Shown: positions 49,440 to 62,049, counted from the first letter of the stretch. The stretch is 64,000 nucleotides of DNA from Acanthosepion esculentum (GCA_964036315.1 OZ038500.1:63816749-63880748), one strand, 5' to 3'. Numbers and translations: made by a program. Notes: a model not told the origin generated them from the sequence alone.

Positions 49440-50358
49440 TCATAATCTCTAGTAAACCTCTACCTCGAGTGTCTCTTGGGGCTTGTCGGAGCAACGTTTT
49501 TTCTGTACCAATATAAGTATTTAATAACGAAGAGAGATGTGCGAATTTTCAATCTCTTTGGGCCCTTGTGATATCGTAATGGAAACACAATTTTTGATTC
49601 TATGAAACTTAAATAATAGAATAAAACATTTTATTTTTGTTTGAAATTATTTTTATCTCACAATCTGTTGGCTTGTTGATGTACGCGTTTAACCCGTCGC
49701 CCGGACCCAACTTCACTAAGTTCAAGCAGGATGTGTTTATAAAAATGTGCTGCACTTACCAATCATCAGAAAACACGAAATAAGAAAATATCGCCGATTA
49801 TTCATAGATAGGCCCCTGAGTTGTAGACAGATGTAAATATCGAATCATCAAAGAAAAATGAAATAACGTGAGCAATAAATAAAAAATCTTCATGTAACTG
49901 AGTTTACCCGACTGAGAGAAAAAATCAATGTAACTTCTGCAGATCTCTTGAATAGAATAGTTCAAACTTGAAGCAATAAATAAATAGAATACAATTATTT
50001 TTCCTTTCTAATTTTCATTCTTACTGCTTTTTCTTTCCTTTTCTCGTTCATAACGGGACAGCGCTTGCTCAGATTATATACGTAACATTTGCCATTCAGA
50101 TCTGACCGCGGCCTGTTGGATTGTGCAAACTGGGGAGTCAATATTTGAGAAAGTTGAAATTTCAGTGAATCAAACGTCTTTACTTTTCACAACCTGAATA
50201 AATTAGTTAACCCTGAAAAGTTATCTTTATCTATATCTCAGCCTGTGTGTGTCTCTCTTTCTCCACTCTTTCTCACTTACATTCTGTCTCTCGCAGTTTT
50301 TTAAGCAATTACTACAAATCACTGAAAGCTATCTTCCTGTCGTCTCCAGTCTGTACAA
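49440..50358. other. no gene recognised
   Basis: Mixed AT-rich DNA; no identifiable elements. Confidence 0.4.
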
Positions 50359-50359
50359 A

Positions 50360-50433
<74 letters not shown>
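50359..50433. repeat. (TATC)n microsatellite
   Basis: TATC run with an ATTAGTCTG edge. Confidence 0.96.
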
Positions 50434-50815
50434 TAGTCTGTTCACATCTACCTGTATTTCTGTGTATCATAATTCAGTTCATATCCATCAGTCTATAAAA
50501 GTATATTTGTTAGTATAAAGAACAAATTAGAAACGTTTATCTATTTCACTTTTGTTAAAGTTTCATCAGAGAATGAGATACAGAGAGAAAAGAAGGAAAT
50601 TCTGTTATTTTTACTTTTGTGTTGGATTTTAATTGGTTAATCAGGTTTCACGAGCATTCGTCTTGTTGAACAAACGTTAGTATAAATTATGGCGTACAAA
50701 AAGTCTTTTTATAATTCTTCCCATCATTTTATCTGTCGGTAACTTTTCTCTTTCACTTTGTCTCTGTCTATCTTTCTTTCTGTGTCTCACTATGCCTCTC
50801 TGTCTCCCTCTTCCT

Positions 50816-50817
<2 letters not shown>

Positions 50818-50874
<57 letters not shown>

Positions 50875-50887
50875 TAGATATATATAT
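50818..50887. repeat. (TA)n microsatellite
   Basis: TA run abutting the Tc1-type end at 50888. Confidence 0.94.
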
Positions 50888-51487
50888 CGGGTGTAACAGC
50901 GAAATTGTCCAAATCGAGTAACAGCAAAATTGTTCAATTTTTGGATTAAGCTCTAAACCGTTGTCTCTTAAAAATGATTAAATATATAAGGTTTATATAA
51001 AACTATTGGACTCTACTTTCAGCATTAAGAATGTACAATTACTAAGCTTAACAGAAGTATCATGATGAAATCGATCATAAAGGAATAAAGTTCAAATATA
51101 TATCTATATATATTATTCCAGGATCATTTTTCAACTTATTCAAGATCTTCGTCCTCTCTAACCTTCTAACTTTCTGTCCTGTAGTAACAAAGAGTCTCAC
51201 GCGTTTCACGTACGATTTCATTTTCAAGACTTTTTTTCACTGCTCTTTGGAGTGTCGTAGCTGAAACTCCTCCCTTACGTGCCAAACGACTTATGGATTT
51301 TGTTGGATCTTTTCTAATTGTTCTCGTTAGCTCTAAGTTGAAATGATGACACCCTTCCTGTTGTGACCTCATGATCCAGTTTTTCTTTCTACTGTCCCCT
51401 CTTTTAAAAAACTTATTCACTGTCCTCTTGATGCTTCTTGAATGGACTTTGAAGATGGAAGCCAGAGTATGAATGTTCGTATCATTA
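50888..51487 (-). mobile_element. Tc1/mariner-superfamily relic, second copy, inside a LINE fragment
   Basis: Left end TCGGGTGTAACAGCGAAATT matches the TIR at 28376, with GTAACAGCAAAATTGT repeated inside. The minus strand reads NDTNIHTLASIFK, SIKRTVNKFFKRG, FNLELTRTIRKDPTKSISRL and TLQRAVKKSLENEIVRET in one frame. At about 51488 the frame joins directly to LINE sequence, giving one fused open frame from 51606. No right TIR is present, so the element is truncated at that junction. Confidence 0.65.
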
Positions 51488-51890
51488 CTATTCGTGCCAA
51501 TGTGACTCCGGATTTCAGTGTCGCATTTTCCGTCCTCTTTTAGAATTCTTCGAAGATATTTAAATGTGCTTGGTTGATTTTGGTATATCCGATTAGCAAT
51601 GAGCATAATGGTCTCATCCTATTACTAATAACCATGCATTCTGTCTTCTTTCAGTTTATGTTTAGTTCTTTCTTCTCGCTTTTCCTCACTACCTTCTGCA
51701 GGAATTCAGTTGTTTTCTTTCCGTGTCTGCTATCAACATTGCCATCTGCATATCTTATATTGTTAAGATTGTGGTCACCAATAGTAAATCCTGGTATGAC
51801 ATCTAATTATCTAACAATTGCCTCGCTGTAGATGTTGAGTCCGGTGAGAAGACGCATCCTTGTCTTACTCCCTTTCTATTTTTTCTATCT
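51488..51890 (-). pseudogene. RTE-like LINE reverse transcriptase fragment
   Basis: The minus strand begins RKGVRQGCVFSPD near 51880, passes an RT catalytic region now changed (IRYADGNVDSRHGKKTT in frame), and ends STFKYLRRILKEDGKCDTEI. The GVRQGC, YAD and FKYLGSI..EDGKC.TEI order is typical of RTE-like RTs. Indels break it. Confidence 0.65.
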
Positions 51891-51899
51891 GCTGAACTC

Positions 51900-52284
51900 A
51901 TTTTTTATATGTATGCAGGTGGTTTGCTGCCAGTATAGTTTCTTTATTATTCCAATGCCCTTATGCAGTTATTAATATGAAGAGTTGAAATTAATTCATG
52001 AATGATTTCACGGCTCTAGCATCAATCTTTCGTAGTCATCCTGTGAAGTTTTCAGTCCACCCTCGTAGTACGTAGAAATATAAACCAATAGAATTGATCA
52101 TTAAACTGAATAAACAATAGAAATTGAAAACAAATCATTAAAAATGATTAGCGTTCAGCCAGGAGACGGGAAAGGCTGAAGCTCTCGTTTTCTACTAAAC
52201 AGGTAAGGCTTTCTTAACTTGATTGCAATTGCTTCAATGATTCTCAGCATATGCTGAGGTGTGACTTTACCATTTTCTCTCTCT
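51900..52284. other. no gene recognised
   Basis: Mixed sequence. Confidence 0.35.

Positions 52285-52318
<34 letters not shown>
52285..52318. repeat. (TC)n-(TA)n microsatellite
   Basis: Short run. Confidence 0.9.
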
Positions 52319-52322
<4 letters not shown>

Positions 52323-52626
52323 CATCCACAGACAGACTGTTTCGCTGTTTCACAGCTCATCAGTGTGGCTAGACGTCCGGTTGCCTCTAACTAGTATCGA
52401 AACCAGACTGAATTTGCGTCAGTCGGAACTTCTTCCACTAAGTCGTTGGCGCACGGCAGGGATGAAGGTGAATTTTGGCGTGTTTATTTTTAGATTTAGA
52501 TAAACACACAGTGACTGACAGTGACTCAATTCTGCCGAAGAGTCGTGCAATATTAGATTAAATAGTCACTGTTTACAAATTCACACCTCAAACCAAAGAG
52601 CTCAACTGAAATTAATTTTTCAGGAG

Positions 52627-52629
<3 letters not shown>

Positions 52630-52703
<74 letters not shown>

Positions 52704-52709
52704 TATATA
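52630..52709. repeat. (TA)n microsatellite
   Basis: TA run with one AAAT interruption. Confidence 0.94.
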
Positions 52710-52827
52710 AAAGAAACAGAGAATGTCTCATATAGAGAAGATTTAACATTGAAAAACATAAAGGAAAAAATTAATTATTTTTAATAATTATTTTTGATAA
52801 TATGTGGAAATCTCCACCCTTTACGTA

Positions 52828-52855
52828 AAGACGGTCGTGAGACCAGAAACACGTG
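52828..52855 (+). ncRNA. hammerhead-like remnant
   Basis: TAAAGAC, GGTC, GTGA, GACC, AGAAAC, ACGTG. Helix II is perfect, but the CTGA strand is TAAA, so it is a decayed member. Confidence 0.25.
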
Positions 52856-52967
52856 TTGTAAAACTATGTAAAACTATGAAAAATAAAGAATAATATTTTT
52901 TTTAAAAACCCACATTACAACTAAAAAAGTTTGCGGTACCTCTCTTCTTTTATATATATATATATAT

Positions 52968-53251
52968 TGTTGAGTCTTGACTCAATGTGAATCTCGCCTA
53001 TTGCATGGAATAATAATGCAACACAAAATGTACTTAGAACAAGAATGTATTATAACAAGAAAGTGTACACAATAAGTACATATAGTATTTCTGTATATTT
53101 CTGGGAAGACGTTCCTGGAGAATGTGTTGACTAGTCGCAGTCGATCAGAGTCTCTAGTTGGATCTCGTGATTCCACTTCCTCTCTCGTCTTCCGGTACCA
53201 ACCATTATTTATATAGTTGGTAGTCACCTATGCAGATTAGGTAGATCCTAC

Positions 53252-53257
<6 letters not shown>
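52968..53257. mobile_element. solo LTR, 290 bp, second copy
   Basis: TGTTGAGTC ... CACAACA, same family and orientation as 49052-49339. It is flanked by TATAT on both sides, which fits a 5-bp duplication but is weak evidence inside (TA)n. No internal region nearby. Confidence 0.75.

Positions 53258-53317
<60 letters not shown>
53258..53317. repeat. (TA)n microsatellite
   Basis: TA run split from a left run by the LTR insertion. Confidence 0.94.
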
Positions 53318-53323
<6 letters not shown>

Positions 53324-53330
53324 CCTAACT

Positions 53331-53700
53331 ATGAATCTAAAGAGCCAGGCAAACTACCTACCTACGTTTCACCTACGCGGATCGTCAGGGTACGCTGGCC
53401 AAAGAGATAAGATTAGAACACAATATAAATATATTACCGGTTACTAGAATAGGTTTGGTTTTCTTCAATTATTTATTGTTTATTATTGAATAAATATGTA
53501 TTAACCCCTCCCGTTGTTGTGTTACTGTTTATTTTTATTTTATTTTTTATTTTTTAGTCACATTGTCATTGTTGTTTTATGTTGTAGGCTATTTATATTC
53601 TGTTCTAATGTTACCTCTTTGGCCAGCGTACCCTGACAATACGCGTAGATAAAACCTAGGTAGGTTTGCCTGGCTCTTTAGGTTCATGCTTAGATTTGCT
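53331..53700. repeat. inverted repeat with hammerhead-like cores in both arms
   Basis: Left arm 53331-53415 and right arm 53608-53700 are inverted copies (TCTAAAGAGCCAGGCAAAC against GTTTGCCTGGCTCTTTAGG; GGGTACGCTGGCCAAAGAG against CTCTTTGGCCAGCGTACCC). The left arm's minus strand reads CTGACGA, TCCGCGTAGGT, GAAACGTAGG. The right arm's plus strand has CTGACAA, TACGCGTAGAT, AAAACCTAGG, a decayed match. The inter-arm region has no ORF. Confidence 0.8.
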
Positions 53701-53852
53701 CTACTTAGTGTATTGAGCACTTTACTTATTTACTTTTGCTTTACTCGTGTTGGAGTTTTTTTTTCTTTGGACTCTGGGCTTGGATTCTGGACGATTGTTT
53801 TCGCCTCAATTACATGTTCTTAGTTCTTTCTTTTTTTATTCCTTATTTTTCC

Positions 53853-53930
53853 TTGGGTATTGGTTTGTTCATTTACAAGCCAAAATACCTAAGGTTTTTC
53901 CAGACGAGTATAATTACTTATATTTATAAG

Positions 53931-53992
<62 letters not shown>

Positions 53993-54006
53993 TATCCATC
54001 GTACCT

Positions 54007-54076
<70 letters not shown>

Positions 54077-54154
54077 CTTATAAATATAAGTAATTATACT
54101 CGTCTGGAAAAACCTTAGGTATTTTGGCTTGTAAATGAACAAACCAATACCCAA
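53853..54154. repeat. inverted duplication, perfect 82-bp arms around (TA)n
   Basis: TTGGGTATTGGTTTGTTCAT through TTATATTTATAAGATTA (from 53853) is repeated exactly, inverted, ending at 54154. The centre is (TA)n broken by one copy of ATCCATCGTACCTTACA (53994), which is the tip of the transposon end found at 54259. Confidence 0.9.
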
Positions 54155-54175
54155 TATATATATGTAAGGTACGAT

Positions 54176-54262
<87 letters not shown>
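54155..54262. repeat. (TA)n with transposon-tip fragment
   Basis: TGTAAGGTACGATGGAT at 54163 sits alone in TA, then the same 17-mer opens the element at 54259. Confidence 0.88.
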
Positions 54263-54700
54263 AGGTACGATGGATGAATTGTTGTCTAAATTACGCAGAA
54301 ATAAAAATTTACCTCATTTTAAGATATATTTAACAAAATTATACAAAAATATCTTGAAATATCAAAGAGTAAATTTATTCAATAAAATCACCATTCGCTT
54401 CAACCACGGGACCCAGGCGACTCTTTTGCAACTCATCTGGACGGCCTCCTGGTTTAAGTTGGGGAGTGCTGCAATAATTCTTGCCTTCAGTTCATCTTTG
54501 ATGTCAAAAGAAGTTTTTTTGGTCTTTCGCTCAACTGCACCCCACACATAATAATCAAGGATGTTGCAGTCTGGGAAGTTAGGTAGCCAGATGGAACGGA
54601 TGATGTGGTTGCAGAAATTGTCTGATATGACTGGGTTCTTCTGCTTGCGTTTCATGGTGCTGAGTCCTTTTGCCAGACATAGGGTCTTCAATCAGTCATC
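54263..54700 (-). mobile_element. Tc1/mariner-type element, 3' half, copy B
   Basis: Starts (minus-strand 3' end) with AAGGTACGATGGATGAATTG after TA. The minus frame (54691-54362) reads VISDNFCNHIIRSIWLPNF, PDCNILDYYVWGAVERKTKK, DIKDELKARIIAALPNLNQE and KRMVILLNKFTL. LPNFPDCNILDYYVWG contains the third catalytic Asp region of this Tc1/mariner family. The copy is 5' truncated near 54700. This is the least broken of the three copies for its C-terminal part. Confidence 0.78.
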
Positions 54701-55305
54701 CCCTTGACCCAGAGCAATTTGTCTAAGTACAGTTTAATTACTGTAGTATTTGTCATTATGGCTGACGGACATGATGCCTAAAGCACCACAAGCCTAACAG
54801 AGGCGGTTAATAGGAGCAATTTACAAAAAATATTTAATTTTATTTTCATTATTTAATTTCATTTTATTTACATTCATTTGAGTTTGACATGAATAAAAAT
54901 GTATTAAATGCATATATATAAAAGTTAAGATCTGCCAAATATATCACTTTTTTACCCACTGTTCATCTTCTTAATGTTTGGTCATGAACACACACATTGG
55001 ATAATAAAACAGCTGTTCGTTAGGACTTCAAAAGTAAGAAAATAATCTCATCGTAAAAGAGTGCCTATATAAATGTCAAAAACAAAATTTTGGTGAATCA
55101 AATTTGGAACAGGATTACATTTTAAAGTTAAAGTTTTCAAGGACATATGGCCAATGACTTGACCCAGAGAGTTCTGAGTTTAATACCTGGCTACATCAGA
55201 GTTGGACAAAATCTTGAACAGTTGATAACTGATACTGAGACATGGCAATGGAACTAGAACAATCTATACCAGTGGACGGATAATAAAGGATCCAGTTCCA
55301 ATCGC
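54701..55305. other. no gene recognised
   Basis: AT-rich. Confidence 0.4.
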
Positions 55306-55400
55306 CTGAAGAAGGCCGGAGAGTACAACGGCCGAAACGTTGTGAATATGATAACGAAGTTGAAGACAACAGTTCGAATAATGAAAATAGTGTAAATAAA
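55306..55400 (+). ncRNA. hammerhead-like core, type B, with tail
   Basis: CTGAAGA, A, GGCCG, a ten-base loop, CGGCC, GAAAC, GTTGTG. GGCCG (55314-55318) and CGGCC (55329-55333) pair fully as helix II. An extra A lies after A9, a variation reported for a viroid hammerhead. The tail GAAGACAACAGTTCGAATAA matches the 6987-7152 and 7922-8022 copies. I could not define helix III. Confidence 0.48.
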
Positions 55401-55463
55401 AAATCGTTTCACCTTTTTAACCATGTATAATAATTAGGTCTTAAACTACTTTTGGGCCGAATT

Positions 55464-55468
<5 letters not shown>

Positions 55469-55530
<62 letters not shown>
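55469..55530. repeat. (TA)n microsatellite
   Basis: Pure TA run. Confidence 0.94.
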
Positions 55531-55536
<6 letters not shown>

Positions 55537-55600
55537 CAATATTGGTATAATAGTTGACCGAATTCTGTAATCTTTTCAATCTTTACTCTTCAGGACATTC

Positions 55601-55601
55601 G

Positions 55602-55694
<93 letters not shown>

Positions 55695-55695
55695 G
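55601..55695. repeat. (CA)n-(TA)n microsatellite
   Basis: CA units to 55667, then TA to the edge of copy C. Confidence 0.95.
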
Positions 55696-56212
55696 TAGGG
55701 TGAGTTGGAATTCATCTGTGAGAAAAAAGATTACCATGACGCAATTCAATCTGACATAAATTTGGAAACGGCATGCTGCAGTGCTTGACATTCGTCATGG
55801 AAGCTCCAATATAAACATTTCAGAGTGTTTGGGTGTCAATCTGAGGGCAGGAATCGGAAAGAGTTGGATGAGTCTAACGGTGATTACAAAGGTACAGCTA
55901 CCGACCTCTGTTTACTAAGCGTGCGGCGCAGTTGAATGAGGAAGCAAGAAAAGTCCTTGAAAACCAGAGATGAAGTGAAGGTATTGATTATAGCAGCATC
56001 CCCAACTTAAAAAAGGAGACCGTCCAGAAGAGCTGCATGAGAATCATCTGGAGGACGTCGTTGAAGCCAATGGCGAATTTATTGAATAAATTTATTCTTT
56101 GGTATCTCAAGATATTTTTGTGTAATTTTGGTAAATATATCTGTTAAAACGATATGTCAGTGTTATTTTCATTTTTGCGTAATTTAAACGATAATTTATT
56201 CATCGCACCCTT
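55696..56212 (+). mobile_element. Tc1/mariner-type element, internally deleted copy C
   Basis: Matches copy A at both ends (AGTAGGGTGAGTTGG at the left, TTCATCGCACCC at the right before TA 56213-56214), but the central transposase segment is missing: TGGTGATTACAAAGG is followed soon by GCGTGCGGCGCAGTTGAATG. The left TIR is lost to (TA)n. It shares AATAAATTTATTCTTTGG... and ATATTTTTGTGTAATTTT with copy A. Confidence 0.75.
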
Positions 56213-56254
56213 TACATATATATATTTACCCATTGCACTTTGTGCATATATATA

Positions 56255-56444
56255 TATATTTAGAAATTAACGCCCGACGAGACCGCCAGGTCGAAACCGT
56301 GGTCGCGTATTTTAATTGACCTCCTGATTTTTAAACTTAAAAGGTCTACATGTTATTTTTATTTTTACTTATTTTTTTCTTCACGTGTATTGAACACTTT
56401 TTAATACCACTGTTCCCTGATTTGATTCAACTCTGACCATTAAC

Positions 56445-56450
<6 letters not shown>
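56255..56450 (+). repeat. (TA)n-anchored repeat with hammerhead-like core, copy 2
   Basis: Contains CCGACGA, GACC, GCCA, GGTC, GAAAC, CGTGGTC at 56274-56305: helix II is perfect and has no extra base; the only deviation from CTGANGA is C for U4. The rest matches 26102-26310 inverted. The repeat ends where (TA)n starts, as in copy 1. Confidence 0.65.

Positions 56451-56522
<72 letters not shown>
56446..56522. repeat. (TA)n microsatellite
   Basis: Pure TA run. Confidence 0.95.
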
Positions 56523-56525
<3 letters not shown>

Positions 56526-56880
56526 CCCTTTCGGGAGATATTTTTACTCTTCAGTGCGCTGTTCTTCTTTTTCGTTATTTTTTCTGGTGCTTTTCGGTTT
56601 ATTATCTGACAATGAAATATCCAGCAAGGTTACCTGATTTTATTTGATTTTTTTATTTAATTCTTCGTTTTTCCTGTGTTTACCGTATTCTTCCCTATTC
56701 CAAACACACTCACTTCTGCAGAAATGATAAATGAATTCCTCTCTCTCTGTTTGTCTGTTTTTCTCTCTCTTTCTCTCTCTCTCTTGCTCTCGCTCTCCAG
56801 GCTTTCATTCCAGTATTGTTTCGAACTACTTTTGATCCATTGGATTTAATTCTGTTCCCCGATTTCCTTATTTTTGTAAA
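56523..56880. other. no gene recognised
   Basis: T/C-rich, with TCTCTC runs near 56740-56800. Confidence 0.4.
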
Positions 56881-58996
<2,116 letters not shown>

Positions 58997-58998
<2 letters not shown>

Positions 58999-60210
58999 TC
59001 TTAAGGTGTTTCGCTCTTAATGGTCTATCTCAGCAACCCTGAGTTTTAGCTTACCTGGCGATTGGCTCGGAATCGGCTGCCTCTCAATGACAAGGTCTTC
59101 ATATGGGGTTTGGCAGATTTGCCAGACTGTGAACGGTGTAGCCTTGGTCTACCATTGTCCTATGGTCCACCCCTTATGGGATCATGTCGGCGAGTTGACA
59201 GCTAGTCTCGCTCCCGAAAAGCTCATGCTCATTGATTGCGCAGAGGCGTGTGACAATATGTCGCCCCTGTATTCTGGGGTGAAACAAATGATGTTTCTGA
59301 TGCTGCTGGCCACGGCCCGAATGGTGATTTGGACGACGCGACAGGAGGAAGTCTTGCGAGACAACCGTCTTTCTCATCAGGATCTGATCCGATTCTTTGA
59401 ATATCAACTCAAGATGAAGATCAGAACATAGAAAATGATTGCATTCGACAGTCTTCAGCGAAAGGTGGGTGACTGAGGCGATCTTGGTTCGTTTGAACGG
59501 GGCTAGCCTTGATTTTCTCTTTTAGGTCAAGCCTACATCACATCGGGGTGGTTTCCTGTGGAGCTCTCCCCTTGGTAAGGTTAGACAAACTTTTGTGTAC
59601 CTAGTTAATGTGAGTAAGTGTTGTTCCTGACCTGTCCCCGGCTGCCTCTTTGGTTATGATCTAGGTTGAGATTCCAAACCTCCTTAGTTTGTTTTGGCCC
59701 CCACTTTATCTCGACTGGGTCAGCTTTATATTTTCCCATGCTCGATAATTTTTTATCCGTCTCCCACTCCTTTAGCGAGAGAGCTTCTTGATTTTGTCCC
59801 ATGGGCAGAATACAGCGGACTCTCATTTTTGAGGGTTGGACGGGCCCTACTAACATCAGTTATGTTTAGTTCACTTTGTGTTGATTTTTAGTTTATTATT
59901 GGGTTCATCTCCCTCCCCGCTCATTTTTCGTTATTAGATTTTTATATATAATAATTTATTATCATTAAATTTTTAAGGCATGGGGTGCGTTTTGTAGGTC
60001 CCCCTTGAGAGGATGCGGTATTATGGTGTATGAAGGATTGATTGGCGACGGACAAGTTTTTATGGTGAATGCGGAAATTGTAATGTGTGAATGGGTCGTT
60101 GATCAGATTGGCTAGGTAAATGATAGTTAGTTATGACCAGCCTCAACACCTCACCTATTTGGCCTTGTGCCGTAATTGTATTTTCAATACAATAAATAAT
60201 CAGCTCTGAT
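58997..60210 (+). pseudogene. LINE C-terminal fragment with 3' UTR
   Basis: LPLNDKVFIWGLADLPDCER, then after a frameshift YHCPMVHPLWDHVGELTASL, APEKLMLIDCAEACDNMSPL, SGVKQMMFLMLLATARMVIW and FFEYQLKMKIRT, then a stop at 59429. The zinc-knuckle-like C/H pattern and PLW motif are typical of the C-terminus of Tx1- or L1-related LINE proteins; the exact clade is uncertain. About 750 bp of non-coding DNA and an AATAAAT follow (60190-60200). Confidence 0.6.
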
Positions 60211-60323
60211 GGGGTCGAGTTGGTGAGGGAGTATGATGTTTGAAAGACCCGAAACTATCCAATGACCCATTTCAGAACATCACTTACGACGCCTCCTAGC
60301 GCTAAAGAGCGTACATTCAAAGT

Positions 60324-60329
<6 letters not shown>

Positions 60330-60399
<70 letters not shown>
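60330..60399. repeat. (TA)n at mariner left boundary
   Basis: TA run ending in the target TA. Confidence 0.93.
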
Positions 60400-60403
<4 letters not shown>

Positions 60404-61664
60404 GTCATCCCATAAGTTCTGTCCGAATTTTGAATTTTGAAACAAGTGACCAAATGTTACATTTAATTACAGATTCAATCAACAATGTATTTTCCCTGAT
60501 TATCCATGATTTCCGTCCATCTATTAACTGTAAAATTCTTTTGGCTTTGATTCGAAGAACTCACAAATGTCAGTTTTAATCTCTTCTTGTGTTACAAAAG
60601 CTGTTTCTTCCAAATGATTCTGTAAGCTACGAAACAAATGGTAGTCTGAAGGAGCAAGGTCGGGAGAATAAGGTGGATGAGGAATTTTCTCCCAACCAAG
60701 TTCTTCGATCTTTTGTGATGTGATTCTTGCTGTGAGTGGTCGTGCATTGTCCTGATGAAACATCACCCGTTTTCGATTCACTAGAGCAGGTCTTTTTTTC
60801 CTCAAAGCTTGGTTCAAACGCTCTAATTGCTGACAGTATATTTGAGCATTAATTGTTGCATTAGGTGGTAAGAATTCAAAGTGGATTATTCCTTGGCATT
60901 CCCACCAGATTGAAAGAGGAACCTTTTGCCCATGAAGTTCCCTTCTCGGCTGTGGCTGGAGTCCTTCTCCTTTACCAAGCCACTGTCTACGACGCTTAAC
61001 ATTTCGATAAAAGATCCATTTTTTGTCGCCAGTCACAAGTCTATCCAAAAAAGTTGAAACAAGTTGGCGAGAATGGAGAGAAGAGCAGATGTCAACCCGG
61101 GATTTGAGGTTGTTTTCAAACAATTCATGAGGCACCCATTTTCCAAGTTTAGGAACTTTTCCAAGTTATTGAAAATGACGATGAACAGTTGCATGGGTTG
61201 AAATGAGAACCACTGCCAATTCATCAACTGATAAAGCAGGATTTTCTTCAAGGGCTGCTTCAAGAAGCTTTTCATCAAACTCAACTGGACGTCCGGTTCG
61301 ATCTTCATCTTCAAGGGTAAAATCTCCACCTCTGAATTTTGCAAACCATCTTCTGCAAGTTCTTTCATTCACACATTCCACTCCATAAACTTAGTGAATG
61401 TTTCTAGCCGCTTCGGCTGCTGAGTTTCCTTTCTTGAACTCATAAAACATTATGTGCCTCAAATGATTCTTGGGTACTTCCATGTTAGCAGGGTTTTAAT
61501 CAAACAAAATTTAATATTAATGTTCTCTGAAATAAAATTTGATCAGTTTAAATGTATCTAAACATAAAAATAATGTTCAGCTCCATTAGAAATTATACAA
61601 ATATTCTTTAAATTTCGTTCATCTTAACAAAAAGTTAAAATTCGGACAGAACTTATGGGATGAC

Positions 61665-61668
<4 letters not shown>
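60400..61668 (-). mobile_element. mariner element, 1269 bp, inactivated, inverted sister of 45504-46786
   Basis: TIRs TCAGGTCATCCCATAAGTTC and its near-complement, with TA at 60398-60399 and 61669-61670, and (TA)n on both sides. It is the same family as 45504-46786 but lies on the opposite strand. Confidence 0.95.
60524..61483 (-). pseudogene. mariner transposase with stops and a 20-bp deletion
   Basis: Starts at 61483 with MEVPKNHLRH as in the intact copy. Codon 31 is TAA (TCA in the sister) and a second in-frame stop is a CAA-to-TAA change before LGKVPKL near 61168. A 20-bp deletion near 60530 shifts the 3' end. All three catalytic Asp positions remain (TGDKKW, HQDNARP, PDLAPSD), including the one that is Glu in the sister. 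The kept frame 60524-61135 is 203 codons. Confidence 0.9.

Positions 61669-61730
<62 letters not shown>
61669..61730. repeat. (TA)n at mariner right boundary
   Basis: TA run on the other side of the insertion. Confidence 0.93.
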
Positions 61731-61732
<2 letters not shown>

Positions 61733-61758
61733 CAAATATGTGGATGTAGATCCGACGG

Positions 61759-61943
61759 TATGATGAAAAATATGGAAAAGACAAAACAAAATCCGAATAT
61801 GCGAGTTTACTGTTTTAATGTTGTTTTACTGACGACGTCCTGAAGATGGTCTACTAGACCGAAACATCTGACGTCGACAGTAAAACAACATTAGAACAGT
61901 AAACTTGCATATTCGGATTTTGTTTTGTCTTTTCCATATTTTT

Positions 61944-61950
<7 letters not shown>
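61759..61950 (+). ncRNA. foldback repeat with hammerhead-like core at the apex
   Basis: Arms 61759-61830 and 61879-61950 are near-perfect reverse complements of 72 bp. Between them the plus strand reads GTC, CTGAAGA, T, GGTC, TACTA, GACC, GAAAC, ATCTGACGTC, GAC. CTGAAGA (61840-61846) and GAAAC (61861-61865) match the hammerhead core; GGTC/GACC is helix II with one extra T. GTC (61837-61839) and GAC (61876-61878) pair at the base of helix I, which continues through the arms as a very long stem. GTC at 61873-61875 is a candidate NUH cleavage site. Helix III is short and uncertain. No ORF. Confidence 0.5.
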
Positions 61951-62032
<82 letters not shown>

Positions 62033-62043
62033 AGAGAGAGAGA
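61949..62043. repeat. (TA)n-(GT)n-(GA)n microsatellite
   Basis: Compound run that begins exactly at the right end of the foldback. Confidence 0.95.
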
Positions 62044-62049
62044 AAGAGA

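Noticed and set aside
51166..51606. A single 146-codon gene
   Set aside because: It is a chance fusion of a LINE RT end (FKYLRRILKEDGKC) with Tc1-type helix-turn-helix sequence at about 51488.
59174..59407. Minus-strand 77-codon frame
   Set aside because: Shadow of the plus-strand LINE C-terminal fragment.
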